A stretch of DNA of 64,000 nt from CAVUXJ01 sp963814975 (lineage in GTDB: Bacteria; Acidobacteriota; Vicinamibacteria; Vicinamibacterales; CAVVIG01): the NCBI GenBank assembly GCA_963814975.1, contig CAWFFB010000015.1:62001-126000 (forward strand), in the 5' to 3' direction. A program made the translations under genes and the position numbers. The notes beneath the pieces are model-generated. The model was given only the letters and a program-made list of their open reading frames with translations. It ran no database searches and was not told the DNA's origin. Within the stretch, counting starts at the first letter, position 1; each line of letters begins with the position of its first letter. This document shows positions 20,179 through 32,000 of this stretch, piece by piece.

Positions 20179-21192
20179 TTATTTTTCGATCGTCACCGTG
20201 ACGGGCGAGAGCATGCGCGCGGTCACTTCAGTGCCGGCTGGAAATTCCGCCGCGTTGCGATCGCCCGCCACGACCGCGGCCGTGCCCGCGCCGGCACCGG
20301 TGCTGGCGCCGATGGCCGCGCCCTTGGCACCGCCGAGAATTGCCCCGAGGATCGCGCCGGCGACCGCACCGCCCCCAACTTTCGCCGTGCTGCCTTTGCC
20401 GGGTGCGTCTCCATCGCGAAAGATGGTCTCAGTTGTGATCGGCAGGCGCGTGCCGTCGGCCAGTACCAGCGTGTGGAACCGGATGCCCAGCCGCGCGCGC
20501 TCCTTGAACTTCCCGCCGCGCTCGACGAGCATCACCGAACCCATCGCTTTCGATCCGGCAGGAATCGCCGCCTGGCCGCCGACGCGCACGTCGCGCACGA
20601 CGTGAGCCTCGACCCGATCTTCGACGCGCGCCCGCTCGCTGCTGAGCGCCGATTCAATCTGTAGCCCCATTACGGAATCGGCCGAGACGACCAACTCCTC
20701 GACCGTCTTCTGGGGCGGCTCCGGGGTTCGCACCGGTTCGGCCGCTGCCCGCTCTTCAACGGGCGCCGGCGCCGGCGTCTCAGCTGGCCATGATGACGCC
20801 TGAGCGGGCGCCGTTGCTGGTCCGGCACTGCTGGGCCAGGTTCGTTCCAAGACGGGCGGCTGTTGATCGCGCGCGGGCGGTGTCGGCGTAGAGGGCTGGC
20901 GCATGGCCGGACGCACAGGCGCGACGGTTCGCGTCGCGGCCGTTCGCGTGATGGGTACCTGCGCCACTGGAGCCGCCTCTGCGGGCGTGGGTTGAGCGCT
21001 CGGCGCCGGGTCGCCGACCGTTGCTTCGGTTTCCTGAACGGGTTGTGCCGCCGGCGACAGCTGTTCGGGCGCCACGGCCGCCTGCGTGGCGACGGGCCCC
21101 GTGTATTGGCGCGTCGCCAGATATCCGCCTCCGGCAGCGGCGCCGAGGCAGGCAAGGGCGAGGGCGGCGAATACAGCTCGGTTCGAAAGCAT
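20179..21192 (-). CDS. Glycine-zipper protein with Pro/Ala-rich linker
   Basis: About 337 residues: an N-terminal membrane anchor (FAALALACLGAAAGGGYLA), a long Pro/Ala/Thr-rich linker (about residues 35-160), a compact domain resembling the TrbI/VirB10-like beta domain (AIPAGSKAMGSVMLVERGGKF), and a glycine-zipper (GGGAVAGAILGAILGG). Such proteins span the periplasm or insert in a membrane. The ATG at 21192 is chosen because AAGGAG lies upstream and the membrane helix follows at once. Role unknown. Confidence 0.65.
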   Translation of the reverse strand: MLSNRAVFAALALACLGAAAGGGYLATRQYTGPVATQAAVAPEQLSPAAQPVQETEATVGDPAPSAQPTPAEAAPVAQVPITRTAATRTVAPVRPAMRQPSTPTPPARDQQPPVLERTWPSSAGPATAPAQASSWPAETPAPAPVEERAAAEPVRTPEPPQKTVEELVVSADSVMGLQIESALSSERARVEDRVEAHVVRDVRVGGQAAIPAGSKAMGSVMLVERGGKFKERARLGIRFHTLVLADGTRLPITTETIFRDGDAPGKGSTAKVGGGAVAGAILGAILGGAKGAAIGASTGAGAGTAAVVAGDRNAAEFPAGTEVTARMLSPVTVTIEK

Positions 21193-21482
21193 CACGGGTT
21201 GAATCTCCTTGACCGGAAGCTCCTGACGCAAGCCTCATGCCCGCGCTTCCCCTTAGTGTGAAGCTGTAACATGCTGAAAATGAGCCGCTTATGAATTGTA
21301 CCCGCGTCGGAGCGTTGTCCCCTCGAAGTGAATGTGTCCTAAAATCCGACCCTGATCCCAGGGAGCAGCTGATCATCACCACGGCTTCGCCGCAGGCAGG
21401 ACACGCGTTTCAGCCGGCGTTACCCGTCCAGCATGATCGTCCCGGCCGGGCACCGTGCTGCGTCGCGGTAAGATTCATTTTC

Positions 21483-22601
21483 GTGGCTGCCCCGAGGGAC
21501 ATCATAGTGATCGGCGCGGGCATTGTCGGCTGTGCCATCGCGTACGAGCTGGCCCGCCGTGGCGCCTCGGTCCAGATCGTTGACGACCGCCCTGTGGGGA
21601 TGGGTGCCACGCAGGCGTCGGCCGGCGTCCTCGCCCCATACATCGAGGCGCGCGAGGAAGGTCCGCTCCTCGAGTTGACCGCTCGCAGCCTCGATCTGTT
21701 CGACCCGTTCGTCGCACGTGTGACGTCGGCGAGCGGCATGCCGGTCGTGTATCGGCGTACCGGGACGCTCGACGTCGCGATGGACGAGGACACCATGAGC
21801 CGCTTCCGGTTGGCCTCCGAAGCGCTGGCGGCGCGTGGTGTTGCGGCGGAGCTTCTCGATGCCACGGCCGCGCGGACCGAGGAGCCGCAGCTGAATTGCG
21901 ACATCCTAGGCGGGTTGCTGATTCCAGCACAAGGGTTCGTGGGCGCCGCGGATTTGACGCGCGCACTCGCGGCCGCTGCCGCCCGCCACGGCGCGCAACT
22001 CATCGAGCAGGGCCGCGTCGCCCGGATTTTCCGATCCGACGGCGATCTCGTTGTCGGTACCAACGGCGGGTCGTTGGTGGCCAATGGCGTGGTTGTCGCC
22101 GCGGGCAGCTGGTCCGGTCAGATCGAGATTGAAGGCGTAACCGCCCGCTTGCCGGTGCGGCCCGTTCGCGGCCAGCTTCTGCAGCTCGCGTGGAATGGGC
22201 CGCTGCTCCGGCGCGTCATCTGGAGCGAGCGTTGCTATCTGGTCCCCTGGGAGGATGGGACGCTCCTTGTCGGCGCAACCGTGGAGGAGGCGGGGTTCGA
22301 CGAGCGCACGACAACAGTCGGCGTGCGCGACTTGATCGAGGCTGCCTGCGAGCTCGTGCCGCACACCTGGAGCGCCACGTTCGTCGCCGCCAGGGCCGGC
22401 TTGCGTCCGGCGAGCGCCGACGATCTCCCCGTGATCGGTCCGTCCCGCGTCGTGCCGAACATCATGTACGCCACGGGACATTATCGAAACGGCGTCCTGC
22501 TGGCGCCCCTCACCGCCGAGCTGGTGGCCGATGCGATGTTGGAGAACCGCTTCGATCCGTTGCTTGCCGCGACGAGCCCACAGCGGTTCGGGGTGGTCTG
22601 A
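21483..22601 (+). CDS. thiO: FAD-dependent glycine/D-amino-acid oxidase, ThiO-like
   Basis: A 372-residue flavoprotein with an N-terminal dinucleotide-binding motif (IIVIGAGIVGCAIAYELARRG). The rest matches the DAO/ThiO layout, with the C-terminal GHYRNGVLLAP segment typical of ThiO. ThiO oxidises glycine to dehydroglycine for the thiazole half of thiamine. GTG at 21483 places the Rossmann strand at residue 6; the open frame extends further upstream but without family similarity. No other thi gene and no TPP riboswitch is visible, so a general D-amino-acid oxidase role cannot be excluded. Confidence 0.8.
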   Translation: MAAPRDIIVIGAGIVGCAIAYELARRGASVQIVDDRPVGMGATQASAGVLAPYIEAREEGPLLELTARSLDLFDPFVARVTSASGMPVVYRRTGTLDVAMDEDTMSRFRLASEALAARGVAAELLDATAARTEEPQLNCDILGGLLIPAQGFVGAADLTRALAAAAARHGAQLIEQGRVARIFRSDGDLVVGTNGGSLVANGVVVAAGSWSGQIEIEGVTARLPVRPVRGQLLQLAWNGPLLRRVIWSERCYLVPWEDGTLLVGATVEEAGFDERTTTVGVRDLIEAACELVPHTWSATFVAARAGLRPASADDLPVIGPSRVVPNIMYATGHYRNGVLLAPLTAELVADAMLENRFDPLLAATSPQRFGVV

Positions 22602-22602
22602 C

Positions 22603-22965
22603 GTGAGGGAGCTGTCAATCGGCGGCAAGCGGTATCGGATCGACGCCGTCGAGCGCGACGGCCGGTGGGTTGCGCACGCGGTACAGGTCGATACCGGCGA
22701 TCATTTCGGGACCGAGTGCAGCGGCGAGACACGGGCGTCTGCGATCGAGCGCCTGGCGCGGTGGCTTGACTGGCAGCACGAGCACGCCGCGGCACTCGAG
22801 GCGCTCCAGCAGGCAGAGCGCGCGTATCACCGGACCATCGCCGGCAGTGTCTTCGCCAATCCGACCGAAGGCCCGACCCCAATCGAACTGCAGAAGGATT
22901 CGCTCGAGTTGGTCGAGGCCGCGCGCATCCGTCTCGACGAACTTCGGTCACGCAAACCTGACTAG
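22603..22965 (+). CDS. Small conserved hypothetical protein
   Basis: A 120-residue protein starting at a GTG one base after the ThiO stop, so probably translationally coupled. The N-terminal 50 residues form a beta-rich unit (GKRYRIDAVERDGRWVAHAVQ), and the remainder is helical with many Glu/Ala/Arg residues (ALEALQQAERAYH), suggesting a coiled coil. It is not recognised as a known family. Confidence 0.55.
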   Translation: MRELSIGGKRYRIDAVERDGRWVAHAVQVDTGDHFGTECSGETRASAIERLARWLDWQHEHAAALEALQQAERAYHRTIAGSVFANPTEGPTPIELQKDSLELVEAARIRLDELRSRKPD

Positions 22966-23000
22966 AATTCGGGTCCTGCCGGGCCCGGTGGAGAGCGGCC

Positions 23001-23276
23001 GTGAAACTCTCGCGAACCGACGCGGAACAACGTGTCAAGGATTTGGACGGATGGGAGTTGGAAGGGGACGCCATTCGGAAGCAGTACACGTTCGCCGGCT
23101 TTCCCGACGCGATCGCATTTGTGGATCGACTGGCTCCGGAAGCCGAAGCGGCCGATCATCATCCGGACATTCTGATTCAATACAGGCGCGTCACGCTCAC
23201 CTATTCGACGCACAGCGAAGGCGGGCTGACCGAGAAGGATTTCGCAGGAGCCGCCACAGCCGACCGGCTCGCGTAA
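23001..23276 (+). CDS. phhB: Pterin-4a-carbinolamine dehydratase
   Basis: A 91-residue protein, matching the usual family size. The active-site motif is visible as EAADHHPDI, with conserved YRRVTLTYSTHSEGGLTEKDF following. The enzyme dehydrates 4a-hydroxytetrahydropterin during phenylalanine hydroxylation, and homologues also occur in molybdopterin metabolism. The start is GTG. No aromatic hydroxylase gene is nearby, so the biological partner is unclear. Confidence 0.9.
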   Translation: MKLSRTDAEQRVKDLDGWELEGDAIRKQYTFAGFPDAIAFVDRLAPEAEAADHHPDILIQYRRVTLTYSTHSEGGLTEKDFAGAATADRLA

Positions 23277-23370
23277 TCCTCGAATCCAGTGATCTGGGCA
23301 TCGAGTCATTTCGTCGAATGGTTGGAATGCTTCGATGAACGGCCGGATGCCTCGATGATCAGACGACCAC

Positions 23371-23880
23371 ATGCGGTTGAAGAGTACGTATAGTTCGCGC
23401 GAGGTAGCGGCGCTTACCGGTCTCAGCGCCCGGCAGCTGCAGATCTGGGACGATGGGAGGCTGATCACGGCGGCCATTCCGTCGCGCCCCACGGCGGCCG
23501 GTGGACACACCGAACGGCGCTACACGCCAATCGAGCTGTTCGAGCTGCTCGTGCTCGCGGATCTGCGGCGCCGCGGGTTCTCGGTTCCGCAGCTTCATGC
23601 GATTCTCGATACGCTGAACGACCGGTTCGGCGCGCGTCTGTTCGATGCGACCGGCGGCGGCGGATCGGTTCAGTTGTTGACCGATGGGAAAGAGATCTAC
23701 GCGCGCACCGCGACCGGCGAGATCTACAACCTCCTCAAGGCGCCGACGCAGCCGTTGCTTGTCGTCGGCGACGAAGGGTTGTTGAGGGAGCTCAGGGGTA
23801 AGGTCAGCGCGAAGGGCCGGACGCGGCGGATCAGCGGATCGGAAAAATCTTCTCGAGGTCGTCGGCCGGCCGCGCAATGA
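23371..23880 (+). CDS. MerR-family transcriptional regulator
   Basis: A 169-residue protein. The winged helix-turn-helix is at residues 8-75 (YSSREVAALTGLSARQLQIWDDGRLI, then RRYTPIELFELLVLADLRRRGF). The C-terminal part may bind an effector but lacks the Cys pattern of metal-sensing MerR proteins. The last 50 bases overlap the end of the convergent microcompartment shell gene, so the Arg/Ser-rich final residues may be dispensable. It may regulate that gene, but only position suggests this. Confidence 0.8.
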   Translation: MRLKSTYSSREVAALTGLSARQLQIWDDGRLITAAIPSRPTAAGGHTERRYTPIELFELLVLADLRRRGFSVPQLHAILDTLNDRFGARLFDATGGGGSVQLLTDGKEIYARTATGEIYNLLKAPTQPLLVVGDEGLLRELRGKVSAKGRTRRISGSEKSSRGRRPAAQ

Positions 23881-24127
23881 CGTGAACGCCCACCAGTTCG
23901 CCGACGCGGCGCGCCGCGGCAGCTCCGGCATCAGTGGCGGCCTTGACGGAGCCGACGTCGCCGCGCACGATCGCGGTCACGAGCCCGGCATCGACCTTCT
24001 GCCAGCCGACGAAGACGACATTCGCGGTTTTCACCATCGCGTCGGCTGCCTCGATCATGCCGACGAAACCGCGTGTTTCGACCATTCCTAGCGCGTCGCC
24101 GATCTCGCGCCTGTCTTTGTCAGCCAT
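23831..24127 (-). CDS. Bacterial microcompartment hexameric shell protein (BMC domain)
   Basis: A 98-residue BMC-H protein of the CcmK/PduA/EutM type. The signature is complete: ALGMVETRGFVGMIEAADAM, the pore-region ANVVFVGWQKVDAGLVTAIVRGDVGSVKAATDAGAAAA, and GVHVIARP. It self-assembles into hexagonal tiles of a protein shell. No shell pentamer, signature enzyme or encapsulation partner is found within the window, so the gene is an orphan here. It converges with, and overlaps, the MerR gene. Confidence 0.92.
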   Translation of the reverse strand: MADKDRREIGDALGMVETRGFVGMIEAADAMVKTANVVFVGWQKVDAGLVTAIVRGDVGSVKAATDAGAAAARRVGELVGVHVIARPADDLEKIFPIR

Positions 24128-24288
24128 CAATCACATTCGCCCAGGAACCGCAGAGCACGCAGAGTATACCTTGAATGCTCTTGGCGTCCCTCGTTCTCCA
24201 CAATCGAGCGCATCACGCCACGAAGTCACGAAGCGCACGTCGGGTTCAACGGTTCTTCGTGCCTTCGCACACCTTCGTGGTCATCCTG

Positions 24289-24963
24289 TCACGCAAACAG
24301 GCCGGGGAACTTCGACGCGTGCACCTGATATCCCGGAAGGATTGTCCTCGGGTCGGCCACGCCAAGGTGGCGCACCACGATCTCGCCGAAGACGTCGCGA
24401 AAATCGGTCGTGACCGCCAGGTCGCGCCCTTCGTAGCGGCGATCGACCGCCAGGCCCGGCCAGTAACCGTAGACGCGTCCGCCCCGCACGCCGCCGCCGA
24501 TGACCATCATCGCGTTCCCGTGACCATGATCGGTGCCGCGATTGCCGTTTTCCGCCACCGCTCGTCCGAACTCGGACATCGTCAACACGACGGTATCCGC
24601 CATCCGTTCGTCCAGGTCGGTCACAAGCGCCCGCACGCTGCGAGCGAAGTCGTCGAGTCTCGCGGCAAGCGGCCCCCGGACGGTGCCCTGGTTGACGTGC
24701 GTATCCCATCCACCGATGTCCGCGAACGCCACCTCGAGACCGATATCGGATTTCGTCAACTGCGCGATCTGTTGCAATGCCTGCCCGAACGGACTGCGTG
24801 GGTAGTCGGCCCCGTGGGCCGGCCGGTACTTCGACGGATCGGCCACCTTCAACATCTTGATGGCTTCGAACGCTTCGCGGCCAGTGCCGTTCAGCACGCG
24901 ATCGGCTGCGTCCTGGTACTGCGCTTCGAACGATGCCCCGAGTGTCTCGCTGTGAATGCCGAA
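24289..24963 (-). pseudogene. DUF1501 protein, C-terminal remnant
   Basis: The frame holds the C-terminal part of a DUF1501 (sulfatase-like alkaline-phosphatase fold) protein: SETLGASFEAQYQDAADRVL, the AFADIGGWDTHVNQG segment, LTMSEFGRAVAENGNRGTDHGHG and TTDFRDVFGE. The N-terminal half, normally about 170 residues with a Tat signal, is missing. It joins, out of frame, to the DUF1800 remnant at about 24963. In intact genomes DUF1800 and DUF1501 genes lie in tandem in this order, so one deletion explains the structure. Confidence 0.8.
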
Positions 24964-24964
24964 C

Positions 24965-25480
24965 TCAGAGATCGAAATCCGCCAGGACCTCTTCGAGCTG
25001 GCGCTCTGAGTAGACCGCGCGCCGCAGCTTCTGTTCGGCCAGCTCGACGACGAGGATGCTGGCTCTCTGCTGGCCCAGGGGAACGTTCTGTGGCCGGCGT
25101 ATCATCTCTGGTTCGTCCGCCGCGCTGCGCTGCTGTTGCCGGCGCGCGCGCCGGGCCTCGAGTATCGGCCTTTCGTAATCTTCCGCGATGTCCCGCTGGC
25201 TCAGACCGACCGTCTGCAGCCCGGCGAGCCGCACCGTCATCCCACGATTCGGAACGCGTTCGGGGTGCAGCTGTCGATCGATGTATTGTCGAAGGCCGAT
25301 TCTTTGTATGCGCGCGACATCGCTGCGGCGAGGGCCGAACCCGATGCGGTTCAGCACGTGCACGATCGCTTTCTCGTCATTCGCGAGCGTCGCGGCGCCT
25401 GGCCGGCTGGCGAGAGGAGCGATGACCGCTGCGAGCAACAGGGCGCTGAGGGCCGAGTTCGCTCCTGGTCTGAGCCTCAT
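24965..25480 (-). pseudogene. DUF1800 protein, N-terminal remnant
   Basis: 171 residues with a signal peptide (SALLLAAVIAPLASRPGAA) and the start of the DUF1800 domain (VLNRIGFGPRRSDVARIQRIGLRQYIDRQL ... SERQLEEVLADF). The family normally has about 450-500 residues and continues with a WFNH-type motif just where this frame stops. The missing C terminus and the missing start of the following DUF1501 gene point to a deletion of about 1.5 kb or a misassembly. Confidence 0.8.
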
Positions 25481-25654
25481 GAAGACACCCTGGGAGTTGA
25501 TGCAAAGCAGCCTTGCGGTGCTGTCCGTCTTCCGCCTTCGCAGAAGCTTCGGCGGACCGCCGTGGCGCACGACGTTTCCAACCTCTCAGATTAGACAGTG
25601 CGGAAGGCGGAAGGTTTAACAGGTCAGGTGGCGTTCTTCAAGGACGAGCCGTCA

Positions 25655-27292
<1,638 letters not shown>

Positions 27293-27477
27293 CGATTGAA
27301 CCCTCGAATCGAGTCTACCGCACCAGAAAACGGTCCGCCTAAGAGCGGGCACTGAACGTGATAGCTCTCAGCTATCGGCCCTCAGCTTGAGCTGTCAGCG
27401 ACGTTTCGGCGCTGAGAGCAGGTGACGGCTGACAGCTGAGAACCTTGGCGTAATCTACTGACGGAGATCGCCCGGCT
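27293..27477. repeat. Spacer with degenerate short-word repeats
   Basis: Between 27360 and 27445 the words CTCAGCT, GAGCTGTCAGC, CGCTGAGAGC and GCTGACAGCTGAGA recur in both orientations. They can pair into several alternative hairpins between two minus-strand genes. Confidence 0.5.
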
Positions 27478-28171
27478 TCAGGGGGACGTCGCGTCAGCCT
27501 TCACCAAAGGCTCGTTCAGGAATCGAACGAGCGGTGCGACCTGGCGGAAGACGCCGATGATGCCGGCGTAAAAACGAGGACTCGCTGCGAAAGCCGCCGG
27601 GAAATCACGGCCGGCGACGAACTGACGGTATCTCAAGTAGTGCGCAGCCTCGTGGTCCGGGGAGAAGCCTCGGGGGACGCGTCGTAACCGGTCGGTGGTG
27701 TCGAGCTGGCCGAGGCTGCGCCGAAACGGCGGCGATTCGACAATCGCCCGAAATTGCCGGTGGTGGGACGCGATGTGCTCGCGAACCGGCTGAAGTTGTG
27801 GCGTCCGCGGCGCGTGCAGCCCACCGCCGGCCCACACCCCCTCCGGCGCCACATGGAAGTACAGTCCGGCGCCTCCGAGCCTGGGGAGGCGCCGGCTGGG
27901 AAAAACCGCGGCGATCTGCGTCTTCAGCGGGGTCTTGTCTTCGGAAAACCGCGTGTCTCGATAGATGCGAAACAGCGAGGTTTTCGGGCTGGCCAGCAGA
28001 TCCGGCGCGAAGGTCCGAAAGTCGACCGCCAGCCGTTCGATGATCTCGATCATCGGCCCGCGCAGCAACAACTCGGTACTGATCCCTTCGTGCCTCGAAC
28101 CAGTCCCGGTTGTTGTTGCGCTTCAGGAGCCGAAGGAACGCGACAGCCTTCGGGCTGAATCGAGGGTTCAC
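27478..28171 (-). CDS. DUF2461 family protein (one apparent frameshift)
   Basis: Starts at a GTG overlapping the stop of the DinB gene. The first frame gives the family N terminus FSPKAVAFLRLLKRNNNRDWFEARRDQY; the second gives ELLLRGPMIEIIERLAVDF, the RIYRDTRFSEDKTPLKTQIA motif and the GLYFHVAPEG motif. The break is at 28075-28076 (minus strand CAGTAC-C-GAGTTG): removing one C yields QYELLLRGPM and 230 residues, the normal size. Function of DUF2461 is unknown. The gene pair with DinB is probably an operon. Confidence 0.82.
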
Positions 28172-28711
28172 TGCTGTGCCTGTTGTGCCTGCGCCATCCG
28201 CGCCTGAAACTGCCGCGTCAGATGCGGCACGAGTCCCAGCATGCGTTCCATCATCATGAGCTGCCCCCGGTGGTGCATCTCGTGCTCCTTGGGCGAGAGC
28301 AGCATTTCGAAGCGGCTCTTCGTCGCCGGTTGTGTGCTAGACCGCATCGTCACGCGCTCGGCGAGGAACGAGTCGGCCAGGCCTCCGACGAAAGAGGCGA
28401 ACCGTTCACCCTCCGTCTTGAGCAGCGTGATGATCTCGGCCTTGGTGCGGGGCTGGGCTTCCTCCGCAGCCAACTTCTCCATCAGCTCTGGGAAATTGAC
28501 ATTCCTGAGATCGTCGACCTTGTTCGAGTGCAGGTGGATTTGAATGCCCGATGCGATCGCAATGTGCGCCAGCGTCCTGCCGATGCTCCTGCATTCAACC
28601 GCCGCCCTGAAGTCTGTACTTGCCTTCCGGGATCTCTTCCGCAATCTGAATGGTGTTGGTGCGGACCGTGCGAAAGCTGGCCGCGAGCTCTTTGCCGCCG
28701 TAGTCAGTCAT
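28168..28711 (-). CDS. DinB family protein (one apparent frameshift)
   Basis: Four-helix-bundle metal-binding protein of the DinB/YfiT superfamily (members include thiol-dependent transferases). ATG at 28711 has GGGAG upstream and opens MTDYGGKELAASFR ... IPEGKY. At 28615 one extra A (AAGTAC-A-GACTTC) shifts the frame; without it the sequence reads KYDFRAAVECRSIGRTLAHIA, exactly the family pattern. The metal-binding histidines are in LAHIA and in HEMHHRGQL. Corrected length is 180 residues. Substrate unknown. Confidence 0.85.
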
Positions 28712-29054
28712 GTTCGAGTCTCCCATCGAGCTGTCGCGCAGTCCTCAACTATATGCAGCGGCTGAAAGGGTTGCAAAGTGTGCCGCCTGTGCGGTTGACG
28801 CACGATTGAGGGTTCCGTGACAAGATGATGGATTGACTCGCAGAGGAACCAGCCACCAGCTTTCGGCGCTCGGCTCTCAGCCTTTCGGAGCCGACAGGAG
28901 ATTCTGCTATGACCTAGTCCATTCCCGACGTGCTACCTCGCGCAGACCCGCCGGTTCCCCACCAGCTGAATTACCGAATTAGAGAATTGGCGGACTGGAG
29001 AACTAGAGAGACGCCTTCCTTTCCACCTCACCAAGTCTCCAACTCTCCACCTCG
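28712..29054. other. Spacer with short-word repeats
   Basis: About 340 bases between the DinB start and the end of the methyltransferase gene. It must contain the DinB promoter, which I could not pin down. From 28960 onwards it consists of GAATTAGAGAATT, GGCGGACTGGAGAACTAGAGAG and the complementary CCAAGTCTCCAACTCTCCACCTC words, able to fold back on each other. Confidence 0.45.
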
Positions 29055-32000
29055 CTAGGTATTCGTGAACTCCCTGAGCGCTCGATCGCGCTCGTCGCGC
29101 GAAATGAGCGGAAACGTCCCAACGATGTGCTCGAACTCTTCCCGCGAGAGCTGATAGAGCCGGGCGACGTGCGCGTTCAGCCGTGCGAGCGCGACGCGAT
29201 CGTCCTGGCGGGCCAGCAGGCGGGCTGTCGCGGCGATGGCGACGTAAGCGGTTGGTGCGTCCTTCTGTTGCGGCACCGGCAGCCGCTCGACAATGGCGGT
29301 TGTCACGTGCGTGCCGACCCGAAGACGCACGAGGTAATTCACGACCAGGCTGTTGAAGAGACCGCACAAGAAGTGTTGAGCCTGGAGCGACAGGGCGGTC
29401 CTGAGGCAGAAGACAGTGTGCGTCGATACGCACCCCGGCGGGAGCAGGGCGGCGATGAGGGTCACGCGGTTCGTGGCGCTGGCCACGTCGCGATACGCGA
29501 GCCGCACGCGCTGATGTCGCGAGGCCAGAAGCCGTTGCGCATCTCGCGGGCGAATGCTGTGCCGTGCCGCCGCGAGGTTCACGCGGAACGGCTCGATTTG
29601 CTTCCCCTCGACGATCGGCTGTCCGCTGCCGGCGGCGCGAAGATATGTCCGGTCGTCGGTCGTGTTCAGCTCGCGTCCGAAGCGGGCCGCCCATGCGCGC
29701 TCGTCGCCGAGCGGTGGAAAGAGCGCGGCCGCGCGCTCCGCAATCGCGAGATCGATCGGCGCCCGCAGATCCGGTATGGCGAGATCCGGGCCCGACAGGT
29801 GGTAGAGCAGCGCCGGGGTGATATGCAGCGTGAACCACGGATCGGCCCTTGGTCCTTCGTCGTCGGCGGTTTCGAGCACCGAGGGATGGTGTTCTCCGAG
29901 CCGGCACCCGATCTCGGTGGTGGGTCCCCCGCTCGTCGCCGTGAGGAGCAGAAACCTTGTGCTCCGGTGAATGGGAAAGATGGCCTGCCGGTTGTCGAAC
30001 CCGACCAGGCCGTCGACCGCGCACTTCGACAGGAGCATTCGCCGAAGGTGGGCGCTGCCGTGATCGGCGGCGAGGCCGGACGGGAGCACCAGCCCCATGC
30101 GTCCGCCCGAGCGCGTGAGGGCTGCGGCTCGCTCGATGAACAGTTGATACTGGTTCGCATGGCCATCGGACTGCGAGGTGTAAACGCCGGAGTCGCGGGT
30201 GAATCGGAGGATTGAGCCCGTGTTGAGGCGGTGGCGCTCGCGGTCGTTGCGGGAACCGGCGTCGGCTCGAATCATCTCCCATGGCGGGTTGGTGATGACC
30301 GCGTCGAAGCCCGGAGCCGCGAGCCTGGCGCCGGTCGCCTCGAAGAACACTTCTGGAAACTCAAGCTCCCAGTGGAAGAACCGTCGTGAGGCGGCGATCG
30401 TCTCGGCCTCGTCGAGACACCGGAGCAGCGATCGCGGATGGGAGCGCCATGGACCCGGTCAGAATCTGGTCCGACAGCGCGCCGAACGCCGACGCGGGCA
30501 CCCGGGTGGGCGGCGACGAGAACCATCGCGCGCACCACAGATTCGCGACACGCTTCCATTTGGAGACAGCCGTGTCCGGCCGGCTGAGCGAAGCGAGCGC
30601 CCGTTCCTTCTCACGGACCTGTTCGAGCGTATCGTTCGGTCCCGACGCAAGTTTGAAACGGACTGGCAGAGTCTGACGGATGGCGTCGCCGGCCACGCCC
30701 CCGTCGAAGAGGGGCAACGTCGTGTGCCGATCGCGCCGGCGGTCCGCCGGTGGCTGGCTGAGACATGCGAGCCAGGTCCCTAACAGACTGTCGCCCGCTT
30801 GCAGATGGTGATCGAGAAACGTCAGTGGACGGTCGGCCGCCAGCGTAGTCAGCCACAGCGAGAGGCATGCGAGCTGGACCGCCATCGGATTGGAGTCGAC
30901 TCCGAAGAGACACCGCTCGGCGACGGTTCGTCTGATCGCAGCGTGTTCGCGCGGGCCGAAGTCGGTCGCATGGCAGGAGCCGGAACGGACCAGCGCAGCC
31001 TCGTAGGCGTGCGCCAGATAAACGCATGCCGCGACCAGAAAGGCGCCGCTGCCCATCGCGGGATCGAGCACCTTCAACCCGAGAATGTTGTCCGGAGCCG
31101 CGTCCTGCACGAGCGGTCGAAGCGTGCGCCGGATCAGGAACTGAGCGATTGGCTGCGGTGTATAGAAGGTGCCGGTGGCTTTGCGGCGGGCCGAGCCCGG
31201 GTGCATCGACGCCGCAACGCGGGGCGGCCGCGCGTTGCTCGAAGAGCCTGGGATCTCCGCAATGCTGGGCTCGTAGTCGAGGACCGTTTCGTAGACCGCT
31301 CCCAACTGCTCCACCCCCAGATCGCGATACGCGATGCGCTCGCGACCCGCGTGGTCGACCGTATCGCGAGTGGCAAGCGCCAGCAGCGCCCGTCTTCCCG
31401 CGTCGTCGTCGAGGTCGCGCCGCTCGGCAAGCGGGGTACGTGAAGGTGAGAAGAGGCGGCCGTTGAACGGTGTGACGCGCAGATCTCCCACCCGACAACC
31501 GGCGTGTGCGAGACGGCAGATCGCCCGAAGCCCGTCCCAAAGACCCGCGGCCGATCCCGGGCGCTCCGCAGCGGCGCGCAGACCCTCCAGGCTGTAGCTC
31601 TCGCGGTAGATCGGGTGCCACAGGGGCACGAGACCCCGCGCTTCCGCGAACAGCAGAAAGAGGATGCGGTAAACGATCGTCAGCGCCTGCTCGGGGGCGC
31701 CATCGTTCGCGGCGGTGGGGCGGCGCGCAATCAGGGCACCGAGCACATAGCCGGAGGCTTGCAGAACACCGTGCCTGAGCGATCGGCGAACCTGCGCCGA
31801 ATCGTCTTCCGACCCCTGAACAAGCTGGTGCAGCACGGACTCCTGCTGGCCCCCTGCCGTTGAAAAGGACGATGCCCGAAGGACCGCTTGAAGCACCGCC
31901 GACGCCCGGTCGTCGTCGAGCGTCACGTCGAGATCGAACTGCACGTGGCGGCGTGAATACAGGCGGCTCGTTTCGATAATCCGTGCATGGACGCCGTTGA

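Noticed and set aside
21232..21482. TPP riboswitch before the ThiO-like gene
   Set aside because: None of the conserved CTGAGA/ACCTGAT-type blocks is present.
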